From the NCBI RefSeq assembly GCF_001570745.1, contig NZ_BCSG01000001.1:1-64000 (forward strand): a stretch of DNA of 64,000 nt, given 5' to 3'. The DNA comes from Alicyclobacillus mali NBRC 102425 (GTDB taxonomy: Bacteria > Bacillota > Bacilli > Alicyclobacillales > Alicyclobacillaceae). Of this stretch, positions 37,201-45,154 are shown piece after piece. A program made the translations under genes and the position numbers. Every line of letters begins with the position of its first letter. Within the stretch, counting starts at the first letter, position 1. Below the pieces are notes generated by a model that saw nothing but the letters and a program-made list of their open reading frames with translations, was not told where the DNA came from and did not search any database.

Positions 37201-38088
37201 GTGGTCACAGAGACGCAAGTGGCGAATTCCGCAGGCGAGCCGCGCGTGCAGGCCACCAAGTGGCGCACGTGGAAGCGATTCTGGCGGTATCCGCTGAGTT
37301 CAATTGGCGTGATCGGCATGGTGCTGTTGTTTGCCTTCTGCTTCTTGGGGCCCATGCTGTATCACGTCAACCCGACACAGGGGGATTTCACCGCCTTGTT
37401 GCAGCCGCCGAGTGCCAAGCATCCGCTGGGCACGGATGACGCGGGTCACGACGTGCTCGCGCGCATGATGGTGGGCGGCCAGGCGTCGCTCGAAGTGGGC
37501 TTCTTGTCCGCGTTTGTGGCGATGGCCTTCGGAACGCTGTACGGCATGGTGAGCGCGCTCGCGGGTGGCTGGGTGGACATCATTCTGATGCGTATCGTGG
37601 ACATCCTGCTGTCCATTCCGAGCATCTTCATCCTGCTGTTCCTGAACGCAACGTTCAAGCCGAACGTGGGTCTCATGATCTTCGTCCTCGCTGCGACAAG
37701 CTGGCTCGGCGTGAGCCGTATTGTCCGCGGTGAAGTGTTGAAGATCAAAAATGAGACGTACGTCGAGGCGGCGCTCTTGGCGGGCGTGCGCACGTGGCGA
37801 CTCATGACGAAATACCTGGTTCCAAACTTTATTGGAACGGTGCTGGTGACCACGACCTTCGCAGTCGCGGACTCCATTCTCTCGATTGCGGGTCTATCAT
37901 TCCTCGGACTAGGGTTGCCGCCCCCGGCGCCGAACTGGGGCGCTGATCTGTCGGCTGCGATGAACTACATCTTCCAGAACGCGTGGTGGCTCATCTATCC
38001 GCCGGGCATTCTGATTCTGTGCTCGCAGCTGTTTGTGAACTTCATCGGTGATGGCCTGCGCCATGCGCTGGAAACGCGCACCGATTGA
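37201..38088 (+). CDS. dppC: Peptide ABC transporter permease (DppC/OppC type)
   Basis: 295 aa from GTG 37201 with GGGAGGGAAAGG upstream. About six membrane helices, the first at ~38-60. It carries the HPLGTDDAGHDVLARMMVGGQASL signature of the DppC group and the coupling EAA loop EAALLAGVRTWRLMTKYLVPN. It pairs with DppB. Order here is C before B, the reverse of the usual order. Confidence 0.92.
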   Translation: MVTETQVANSAGEPRVQATKWRTWKRFWRYPLSSIGVIGMVLLFAFCFLGPMLYHVNPTQGDFTALLQPPSAKHPLGTDDAGHDVLARMMVGGQASLEVGFLSAFVAMAFGTLYGMVSALAGGWVDIILMRIVDILLSIPSIFILLFLNATFKPNVGLMIFVLAATSWLGVSRIVRGEVLKIKNETYVEAALLAGVRTWRLMTKYLVPNFIGTVLVTTTFAVADSILSIAGLSFLGLGLPPPAPNWGADLSAAMNYIFQNAWWLIYPPGILILCSQLFVNFIGDGLRHALETRTD

Positions 38089-38124
38089 TGGCGCAAATGA
38101 ACCATGGAAGTGGGGTGAGCCCGA

Positions 38125-39087
38125 GTGCTGAGCTACATTGTGCGCCGCATCCTGCAGGCCATTCCGTCGCTTATTGGAATTTCGATCATCACGTTCGTCC
38201 TGCTTCACATCGTGCCGGGCAACCCGGTCCGCATTCTGCTCGGCCAGCACTACACGCCGCAGCGAGCCGCGGCTCTGGCGCAGTCGCTCGGCTTGAACAA
38301 ACCGCTGTACATGCAGTATCTGATCTGGCTGTGGAATATCCTCCATGGCAACCTCGGATACTCGTATAACTACACGGAGCCGGTGACGTATCTCATTGGG
38401 CACGCGCTGCCGAACACGCTGTCGCTCGTATTGATTGCGACCATTTTTGCGCAGTTGTTCGCAATGCTCATCGGCACGATTCAGGCGTACTTCGAGAACA
38501 CCATCGCCGATCACATCATCACCGTGCTCAACTACTTCTTCTACTCGATGCCGTCGTTCTGGTTGGGCATCCTGATGGTGATGTTTTTCTCCATCCAGTT
38601 GCACTGGTTCCCATCCGGTGGTGTCGTCAACCCGCAGGATCCAAACCCGGGCTTCTGGGATTGGCTGCATCACCTGGTTCTGCCCGCCGCGACATTGACG
38701 TTGGTCACCTTGGCTGGCTACTCGCGCTACATGCGTTCATCCGTGCGCGAGACGCTGCTCATGGACTACGTCCGAACGGCACGAGCCAAAGGGTTGCGCG
38801 AGTCGCAGGTGCTGTGGCGTCACGTCCTGCGCAACTCGGTGTTGCCGCAGATCACGCTCTTCGGTTTGTCGTTCCCGGCTCTGTTCGCGGGTGCGCTGTT
38901 CATCGAACAGATTTTCAACTATCCCGGCATGGGCCTCTTGTATTGGAACGCTGTTGGCACGCTGGATTATCCCGTGCTGCTCGGCGTGACGATGTTCCTC
39001 GGTGCGTTGACCATCATCGGCAACCTGCTCGCGGACATCCTCTACAGCTTGGTTGATCCGAGGATCAGCCTCGAGTCGATGTCGTAA
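38125..39087 (+). CDS. dppB: Peptide ABC transporter permease (DppB/OppB type)
   Basis: 320 aa from GTG 38125. The N-terminus Y-I-V-R-R-I-L-Q-A-I-P-S-L-I-G is typical, with T-F-V-L-L-H-I-V-P-G-N-P after it. Six membrane helices, an EAA loop around DYVRTARAKGLRESQVLWRHVLRN, and a C-terminal LVDPRISLES tail. It forms the membrane channel with DppC. A terminator follows within ten bases of the stop. Confidence 0.92.
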   Translation: MLSYIVRRILQAIPSLIGISIITFVLLHIVPGNPVRILLGQHYTPQRAAALAQSLGLNKPLYMQYLIWLWNILHGNLGYSYNYTEPVTYLIGHALPNTLSLVLIATIFAQLFAMLIGTIQAYFENTIADHIITVLNYFFYSMPSFWLGILMVMFFSIQLHWFPSGGVVNPQDPNPGFWDWLHHLVLPAATLTLVTLAGYSRYMRSSVRETLLMDYVRTARAKGLRESQVLWRHVLRNSVLPQITLFGLSFPALFAGALFIEQIFNYPGMGLLYWNAVGTLDYPVLLGVTMFLGALTIIGNLLADILYSLVDPRISLESMS

Positions 39088-39094
39088 AAAGCCT

Positions 39095-39129
39095 GGCGCA
39101 GAGGGCGGTCCCCCGCTCCTGCGCCTTTT
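39095..39129 (+). terminator. Terminator after dppB
   Basis: GGCGCAG (39095-39101) and CTGCGCC (39119-39125) enclose a further GC pairing, followed by TTTT. It ends the main transporter transcript before the second binding-protein gene. Confidence 0.75.
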
Positions 39130-39152
39130 CTCTCAGGCGTCGCCCCTTATTC

Positions 39153-39166
39153 TTAGAGAATTCTTA
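39153..39166 (+). promoter_or_regulatory. Motif shared with the dppD upstream region
   Basis: TTAGAGAATTCTTA differs by one base from TAAGAGAATTCTTA at 33092-33105. It overlaps an inverted repeat ATTCT-TAG-AGAAT. It may be an operator common to the two transport units; similarity to a CodY box is weak (11 of 15). Confidence 0.4.
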
Positions 39167-39267
39167 GATTGATGCACCTTGCGCTTAAATGCGGGAAACG
39201 CAAGACGCAGCGCGGGATTTGGGGTCTGGGACTCATTGGATGCTTTCTTTTTCCAACTCACACGGCC

Positions 39268-39296
39268 TTTACAAGGTGCTTGAATGCTCGTAGGAT
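39268..39296 (+). promoter_or_regulatory. Promoter of the second peptide-binding protein gene
   Basis: TTTACA (39268) and TAGGAT (39291) with a 17-base spacer, 81 bases before the start codon. The -10 matches in four of six positions. Confidence 0.45.
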
Positions 39297-39377
39297 GAGC
39301 TTATCAGAAAAACGCATTTCACATAAAGAGTCTGCGAATTCGAACGTTGGTCTCGCAGACAGCATAGGGGGGTTAAC

Positions 39378-41150
39378 ATGGGACTTTACGAGAAACGCAG
39401 GTGGTCAACACGGCTTGGTGCGGCTGCCGTGACCGTGGCGCTGGGCGCCGGTGTCATTGCGGGATGCGGAACACAGCAGAATACCACCAACTCGACCACC
39501 AACAGCACGCAGACCACGACGCAGCAACCGCAAAAGGGCGGCACACTGGTGGTGGCGCTCCCGCCCGCAACCAACATCAACTGGTATCTGCCGATCACAA
39601 ACTCGGCCAATGCGAGCCTTTACAACGCTGACCTCCAGATTCTGCTTTATCCATCGCTAATTTACATTGGAAGTGATTACTCCATTGATTGGAAAAATAG
39701 CCTCGCCAGCAGCATTGATTACAACGCAACAGGTACGGAGTACACCATTCACCTGAAGAAGAACTGGGTGTGGTCGGATGGCAAACCTGTGACGGCGCAG
39801 GATGTCGTCTGGGACTACGACTTGGTCAAGGCGACGGACGAGTCGAACGTGCCGCCTTGGCCGAACTACGCGGCCGGCTCTGGCGGCGTGCCGGCGAACG
39901 TCAAGAGCGTCGTCGCGCTCGACAACTACACCGTCCAGGTCACGCTGAAGAAACCGGTGAACCAGCAGTGGTTCATCTACAACGGCATTGGCCAGCTCAC
40001 GGCTTTGCCCGAGCACGCATGGAACAAGTACCCCAACAACATGGCGCAGGAGATCGCGTACCTTGGTAAGGAAGCCACCAATCCGAGCTTCTTCACCGTG
40101 GTGGATGGCCCCTTCAAGCTCGTGAGCGCGAAGCAGAGCCAGGCTTGGGTGCTTGTTCCCAACCAGACGTTCGCGGGGCACAAGAGCACGCTGGATAAGC
40201 TGATCTTCCAGTACGAAGGCTCGAGCGACGCGGAGTTTGCCGCGCTTCGCAGTGGCGCTGTGAATTTGGGATATCTCGACCCGGCGCAGTGGGCGTCTCG
40301 CGGCAGCCTGCTAAAGATGGGCTACAAGATTGTGCCCGCCTACAACTTCGGCTACGACTTTATCGAGCTGAATTTGCAGAAGGGTTCGCCGCTCTACAGC
40401 GCGTTCAATGACCTGAAGGTCCGCGAGGCGCTCGAGTACGCGATGAACCAAAACGAAATTGACCAGGCCATCTATCACGGATTCGCGCCGCCGCTTTACG
40501 GGCCGATTCCAGCACAACCAAAGACCGTGTTCTACGATTCTTCTCTCAATAATCTCTTCGCCTACAACCCGGCGAAGGCCAAGCAGCTGCTCGAGTCGGA
40601 CGGGTGGAAGATGGAGAACGGCGTCATGACGAAGGACGGCCAGAAGCTCCAGTTCACCATGATGGTTGCGTCTGGTTCCGAGTCGACACTGCAGGAGGCC
40701 GAACTGGTGCAGCAGGACTGGAAGCAGATTGGTGTGGATGTGACCCTGCAACAGATTTCGTTTAACGAAGAAGAGGGCATCATGAGCGACGCCAAGAACC
40801 CAGGCAAGTGGGCCGCGGCAGCTGGCACCGGCATCACGTATGGCGGATCGTATCCGTCCGGCGAGCAGTTGTTTGAGCCAGGCGGCTTGGACAACTTCGG
40901 GTACAACGACCCGACGGCCGACCAGCTGATTGCGAAGACCACCGAGCCCGTGTCCTCGCAGGCCGAGAACACGAAGAACTTCTTTGCGTACGAGGACTAC
41001 ATCGCGAAACAGCTGCCCGTCTTGTGGCAGAACGTCCCGGCTGGCATCACGGTCATCGCACCGGATGTGCACAATGCGACCACGCAGGTGCTGAATCCGA
41101 CAACTGGCTATGGGCTCCTCAACTACATCTGGATGTCCTCCAGCAAGTGA
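39378..41150 (+). CDS. Peptide-binding lipoprotein, copy 2 (SBP family 5)
   Basis: 590 aa from ATG 39378 (GGGGGG upstream). The lipobox ends at C30 (G-V-I-A-G-C), then a linker very rich in Thr, Asn and Gln. The solute-binding domain matches copy 1 nearly residue by residue, including YTIHLKKNWVWSDGKPVTAQDVVWDYDL and VNQQWFIYNGIGQLTALP. It arose by duplication of the gene at 35406. It has its own promoter and terminator, so it can be expressed separately and may offer the same permease a different peptide range. Confidence 0.9.
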   Translation: MGLYEKRRWSTRLGAAAVTVALGAGVIAGCGTQQNTTNSTTNSTQTTTQQPQKGGTLVVALPPATNINWYLPITNSANASLYNADLQILLYPSLIYIGSDYSIDWKNSLASSIDYNATGTEYTIHLKKNWVWSDGKPVTAQDVVWDYDLVKATDESNVPPWPNYAAGSGGVPANVKSVVALDNYTVQVTLKKPVNQQWFIYNGIGQLTALPEHAWNKYPNNMAQEIAYLGKEATNPSFFTVVDGPFKLVSAKQSQAWVLVPNQTFAGHKSTLDKLIFQYEGSSDAEFAALRSGAVNLGYLDPAQWASRGSLLKMGYKIVPAYNFGYDFIELNLQKGSPLYSAFNDLKVREALEYAMNQNEIDQAIYHGFAPPLYGPIPAQPKTVFYDSSLNNLFAYNPAKAKQLLESDGWKMENGVMTKDGQKLQFTMMVASGSESTLQEAELVQQDWKQIGVDVTLQQISFNEEEGIMSDAKNPGKWAAAAGTGITYGGSYPSGEQLFEPGGLDNFGYNDPTADQLIAKTTEPVSSQAENTKNFFAYEDYIAKQLPVLWQNVPAGITVIAPDVHNATTQVLNPTTGYGLLNYIWMSSSK

Positions 41151-41156
41151 AGCCCC

Positions 41157-41657
41157 TCACTCGGGCAAGCCGCTTCCGGCTTGCCCGAGTTCGTTCGTGT
41201 TCGCTCCTAGTCGAAGCTCCGGAGGAATTTCGGACCGCGCGGAAAACCTCCGACCTCGCACGGACTGGTAGCGAAGGACAATCACCTCTGGCGTATTCCC
41301 ATCCACCCCGTGTCGAGAAGGCCCGCCTGCAGCGAGATGCACGCGCTTGGCTTCCGCCGGTGCGAGGTGCAGCCCTGACACGCGCCGTCCCTCCACCACA
41401 GGTGCAATCGGCACGCGCTCTTTCCCTCTCATTCCCCAAAGCTTCACATCCAATGCCGGACCCGTGCCGTAGTTCCGCAGTTCGGCGACCAATTCGCCGT
41501 CCAGACGTTCGAAATCGTCGATCACGACCATCGGCACGTACCCGATCTGCGTATCGCGCCGAATCTGGTACCACGACGTGAGGGCGATGGCGAGCGTGCC
41601 GATGGACGAGAGCACGCTGCAAGCCTCCATGAGGTCGAGATCCATCACGCCGAGCAC
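41157..41657 (-). CDS. Membrane-anchored protein of unknown function
   Basis: 166 aa from GTG 41657, with GGGAGGGGG upstream. One hydrophobic segment near the N-terminus (CSVLSSIGTLAIALTSWYQI) is followed by a soluble part with a beta-rich stretch (YVPMVVIDDFERLDGELVAELRNYGTGPALDVKLWG), which resembles an immunoglobulin-like domain with the common NYGTGPA turn. Not recognised as a named family. Its last ten codons lie inside the perfect hairpin that ends the convergent binding-protein gene. Confidence 0.6.
   Translation of the reverse strand: MLGVMDLDLMEACSVLSSIGTLAIALTSWYQIRRDTQIGYVPMVVIDDFERLDGELVAELRNYGTGPALDVKLWGMRGKERVPIAPVVEGRRVSGLHLAPAEAKRVHLAAGGPSRHGVDGNTPEVIVLRYQSVRGRRFSARSEIPPELRLGANTNELGQAGSGLPE
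41160..41189. terminator. Strong hairpin terminator at the convergent gene ends
   Basis: A 13-bp perfect stem (41160-41172 with 41177-41189, loop CTTC) begins ten bases after the lipoprotein stop and is followed by TTCGTTCG. On the other strand it forms the end of the coding sequence at 41157-41657. Confidence 0.75.
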
Positions 41658-41734
41658 GACGTTTCCCCCTCCCTGAGGTATGTCTGACGCGGTTTGGAGG
41701 ACACTGTACACAGGACGCAGGGAGGAGGTCCCAC

Positions 41735-43285
41735 ATGCACGGGTCGTTCGCATCCATCGTGCCATTCATCGTCATTATCCCCGTGGCGCTCTTGACGAAA
41801 CAGGTGATTTTGGGACTCGCGCTCGGGCTGTTCGTCGGTTGTTACATCGAACATCCTCGCCCTTTGGCCGGCCTTGAGTCCGCCATTACCTACATCGGGC
41901 GCGAAGTTGGGCTGTCGGGCAACATGAGCCTTGTTCTTTTCCTCTATCTGTTTGGTTCGTTTGTCGGGCTCCTGCGCGTCTCCGGCGGCGTGAAGGGGTT
42001 CAGCCGCTGGATGGAGGCGCGGATTCATTCACCTCGCGGAGCCTTTGTGTTCACCTGGTTGTCGAGCCTCTTCACCTTTATGGCGCCCGACTTCCGCATT
42101 CTGACGGTCGCGCCCATCGTGAGCCGCGTCTTCGAACGTTTCCGCATCGCAAAGGAACAGGTTGCGTTCACCATCGACGTCACGGCGACGCCGCTCTGCG
42201 CCGTGGTCCCCATCGGGACGGCTTTTGTGGCCTATATGGTCGGACTCATGCACACATCAGCGCACCACGCCGGGGCGGCGTCTCCGTACGCGCTGTTTCT
42301 CGCCACCATCCCCTACAACTTCTTAGCCTGGGCGATGCTCTTGATGGGGGCGTTTCTCACGTTTTTCCGCTTCTCGGCTCATGTGCGAACTGCGACGCCG
42401 TCCGCTGCGCGCACACCCCGGCGCGTGGATGGCGAGCAGGGCAGAGGGCTTCCGCGGCTTGTGCACGAGCGCCGAGGAGCGTTCGCGCTTGAAGCGGGGG
42501 CCATGAGTTTCCCGCAGGATGCCGCAGTTCAGCGCGGCATGCGCCGCCGGGAGGCTTCTGATGAGGAGGTGCCCGATCCCGTCGAAGCGCTCGCCAAACG
42601 CGCGCACCCATCGGCCCTGAACCTTGTCTTCCCGCTGGCGGTGCTCTTGGCGAGCACGCTTGCGTTCACCGTCATCTCCGGCTACGCGCCGGGCCGGACG
42701 CTTGTTCAGGCGTTCGTCCAGGCCAACGCGGCGAAGGCGATGCTGGAGGCGCTCATCCTGACGGTCGTCGTCATGGCCATCCTCTACGCTGTGCGCGGCA
42801 CTCCGCTGAACCGGATCATGGTCGGCTTTCTCCAGGGCGGCAACGAGATGATGCCCGTCATCGTCCTGTTGGCGCTCATCTGGGCGGTTTCCGCTGTGGC
42901 GTCCGATCTCGGCTTTGCGCAGTTCTGTCAGCGGGAGATTGTCCAATACGTGCCAAGATCGTTCATCATTCCGGCGCTTTTCATCTTTGGCTGCCTGATT
43001 TCGTACGTCCTGGGCAGCTCGTTCGGCACGTGGGCCATCCTGATGCCGCTCGCGTTCTCGCTTGCCCAGGGTGGCGCGGGGAGCCTCGCCATCGCGGCGG
43101 GGGCCGTGTTTGCGAGCGGCACGTTTGGCGGATTCGTCTCACCCTTGAGCGACAACACGGTCGCCATGGCCACCGTGATGAAAGTTTCCGTCATGGACTA
43201 CGCCAACTACAAATTGAAGACGGCGCTCATCCCCGTGGCGGCATGTGCTGTAGGTTATTTTTTGCTCGGCGCGATGGCGCGCTGA
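41735..43285 (+). CDS. Na+/H+ antiporter, NhaC-like
   Basis: 516 aa with about eleven hydrophobic segments. It contains LSSLFTFMAPDFRILTVAPIVSRVFERFRI and DVTATPLCAVVPIGTAFVAYMVG, and the paired repeat near the C-terminus (FIFGCLISYVLGSSFGTWAILMPLAFSLA; ASGTFGGFVSPLSDNTVAMATV), which resemble the NhaC/ArsB inverted repeats. A long charged loop at ~215-290 is unusual. It would exchange sodium for protons across the membrane. Substrate is inferred from the family and it could instead be an organic-acid exchanger. Confidence 0.78.
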   Translation: MHGSFASIVPFIVIIPVALLTKQVILGLALGLFVGCYIEHPRPLAGLESAITYIGREVGLSGNMSLVLFLYLFGSFVGLLRVSGGVKGFSRWMEARIHSPRGAFVFTWLSSLFTFMAPDFRILTVAPIVSRVFERFRIAKEQVAFTIDVTATPLCAVVPIGTAFVAYMVGLMHTSAHHAGAASPYALFLATIPYNFLAWAMLLMGAFLTFFRFSAHVRTATPSAARTPRRVDGEQGRGLPRLVHERRGAFALEAGAMSFPQDAAVQRGMRRREASDEEVPDPVEALAKRAHPSALNLVFPLAVLLASTLAFTVISGYAPGRTLVQAFVQANAAKAMLEALILTVVVMAILYAVRGTPLNRIMVGFLQGGNEMMPVIVLLALIWAVSAVASDLGFAQFCQREIVQYVPRSFIIPALFIFGCLISYVLGSSFGTWAILMPLAFSLAQGGAGSLAIAAGAVFASGTFGGFVSPLSDNTVAMATVMKVSVMDYANYKLKTALIPVAACAVGYFLLGAMAR

Positions 43286-43411
43286 CGGACGGCGTGCCGA
43301 CGAATGGTCGTTTTCACTCCCGTGAAGAGGCGGCATCCTTCTCTTGCTGGGGACGAATGGCTGCGGTATCGTAATAGGGCTGACGTCCGAAGTGGAGGAA
43401 GGTGATGTCCC

Positions 43412-45154
43412 ATGCGCCCGCAATCGCTTCTGAAGTCGTACCTGTGGGAGCATCGCGTCGGCTATGTCGGCTCGACAATTGCCATTCTCGTGTCTGAATG
43501 GATTTTTGTTCAATTCCCAAATGTGCTCGGCCGCTTCACCGATGCATTGAGCGTCCATCGGTTGAGCGGCCGAGGCGTTTTCTTGTATGCGCTGCTCCTC
43601 ATGGCGATTGGCACGCTGTACGTGTTCTTCTACGGAATTGGCCAGTCGCAGAACGGCCGCGCGGCCCGGGGATTCGAGTACTTGCTCCGAACGAAGCTGT
43701 TTGCGCACTGGGAGACCATGGACGTAGATTATTTCCGCCAGCGCAGCGTGGGGGACCTTCTGAGCCATGCCATGAACGACGTGCAGCAGGTCCGCGAGGC
43801 CCTCTCCGGCGGGCTGAACATTCTCACCAATGCCGTCTTTCTTCTCATCGCGACGCTCGTGATGACCTTCACCACCGTGAGCTTTAAGCTCACCGTGTTC
43901 AGCATGATTCCACTTTTATGCATCCCCTTTTTCGTCGTGTGGATTGGTCCCCAGGTGCGCGCGTCCTCGCGCCAGGTGCAGGAGGCCCTTTCGTCCATGT
44001 CCGAACTGGCGGAGGAGAGCTTCACCGCCATTCGGCTGGTGAAGGCGACGGCCAACGAGCCCATTGAAGTTGGGCGATTTGCCGATCGCGTCGATCACAT
44101 CGCGGCTGAACAGATGTCGCTCGTACGCAAGCAGGCTGCGTTCCAGTCCATCATTCCCACAGCGAGTTCGGTCGCGTTTGGCATCGCGCTCCTGTACGGC
44201 GGCTGGCTCACCATTCGGCACGAGATTCCCATCGGCTCGTTCGTCGCCTTCACGCTTTATTTGGGTCAGCTTGTGGTGCCGCTTCAGCAGATTGGCCAGG
44301 TCATCAACTCGTATCAGCGCGCGTCCGCGTCGATGGCCCGTCTGGATCTTCTGCTTCAAGAACGGCCATCCGTGGCGGATCCGCCGCATCCCGTGCGCCT
44401 CGCCAAGGTCGAAGGCGCGATCGACATCCACCTCGATGCCTTCGCGTATCCCGATGGAAAACGCCCTGTGCTCCGAGATATCCACCTCAGTGTACGTCCC
44501 GGGCAGACCCTCGGCATCGTGGGGCGCACAGGATCCGGCAAGACGACGCTCGTCAGCCTTTTGCCCCGCATTTACGATCCGCCCGCGGGGGCCATCCGGA
44601 TCGACGGCGTCGATGTCCGCGACCTGTCGCTTGAACAACTGCGGAAGGCCATTGCCTTTGTGCCGCAGGACGGGTTTTTGTTCTCGACGACGCTTCGGGA
44701 GAACATCGCCTTCGGGCGCCCGGATGCGACGGACGAAGACGTCGCGGCCGCGGCTCGGGCGGCTTGCCTCGAGGGCGACGTGGACCGTTTCCCTGATGGA
44801 TACGACACCATCGTAGGCGAGCGCGGCGTGACGCTTTCGGGCGGACAGCGGCAGCGGACGGCCATCGCGCGCGCCTGGCTGAAGGACGCGCCCATCCTCA
44901 TTCTGGATGACAGCCTGTCCGCGGTGGACATGGAGACCGAGAAACGGATTCTCGCCTCGTTCCGCGCCATGCGGCGCAGGCGCACGGTGTTGATCATCGC
45001 GCACAGGCTGTCTGCCGTGCGCGACGCTGACTGGATCGTCGTCATGGACGAAGGGCGGATCGCCGAACAGGGAACGCACGACCATCTCATTCAGAAAGGC
45101 GGCATTTACGCGGAGATGTACCGGTTGCAGGCGAGGGAGGAGGAGGTCTCGTGA
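43412..45154 (+). CDS. ABC exporter half with degenerate Walker B (BmrC/YheI-like)
   Basis: 580 aa. Six membrane helices in residues 15-300, then an ATPase domain with G-R-T-G-S-G-K-T-T and LSGGQRQRTAIARAWL. Walker B reads L-D-D-S-L-S, with D500 instead of the catalytic glutamate, while the H-loop histidine H531 is kept. The L-D-D-S-L-S-A-V-D string is typical of Bacillus YheI (BmrC). It overlaps the next gene (GTGA), which supplies the partner. Probably multidrug efflux. Confidence 0.88.
   Translation: MRPQSLLKSYLWEHRVGYVGSTIAILVSEWIFVQFPNVLGRFTDALSVHRLSGRGVFLYALLLMAIGTLYVFFYGIGQSQNGRAARGFEYLLRTKLFAHWETMDVDYFRQRSVGDLLSHAMNDVQQVREALSGGLNILTNAVFLLIATLVMTFTTVSFKLTVFSMIPLLCIPFFVVWIGPQVRASSRQVQEALSSMSELAEESFTAIRLVKATANEPIEVGRFADRVDHIAAEQMSLVRKQAAFQSIIPTASSVAFGIALLYGGWLTIRHEIPIGSFVAFTLYLGQLVVPLQQIGQVINSYQRASASMARLDLLLQERPSVADPPHPVRLAKVEGAIDIHLDAFAYPDGKRPVLRDIHLSVRPGQTLGIVGRTGSGKTTLVSLLPRIYDPPAGAIRIDGVDVRDLSLEQLRKAIAFVPQDGFLFSTTLRENIAFGRPDATDEDVAAAARAACLEGDVDRFPDGYDTIVGERGVTLSGGQRQRTAIARAWLKDAPILILDDSLSAVDMETEKRILASFRAMRRRRTVLIIAHRLSAVRDADWIVVMDEGRIAEQGTHDHLIQKGGIYAEMYRLQAREEEVS

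Noticed and set aside
41024-41581. 185-codon plus-strand frame crossing the lipoprotein end and the hairpin
   Set aside because: Overlaps the end of the binding-protein gene and the terminator; composition is shadow-like, while the minus-strand gene has a better start and an N-terminal membrane segment.
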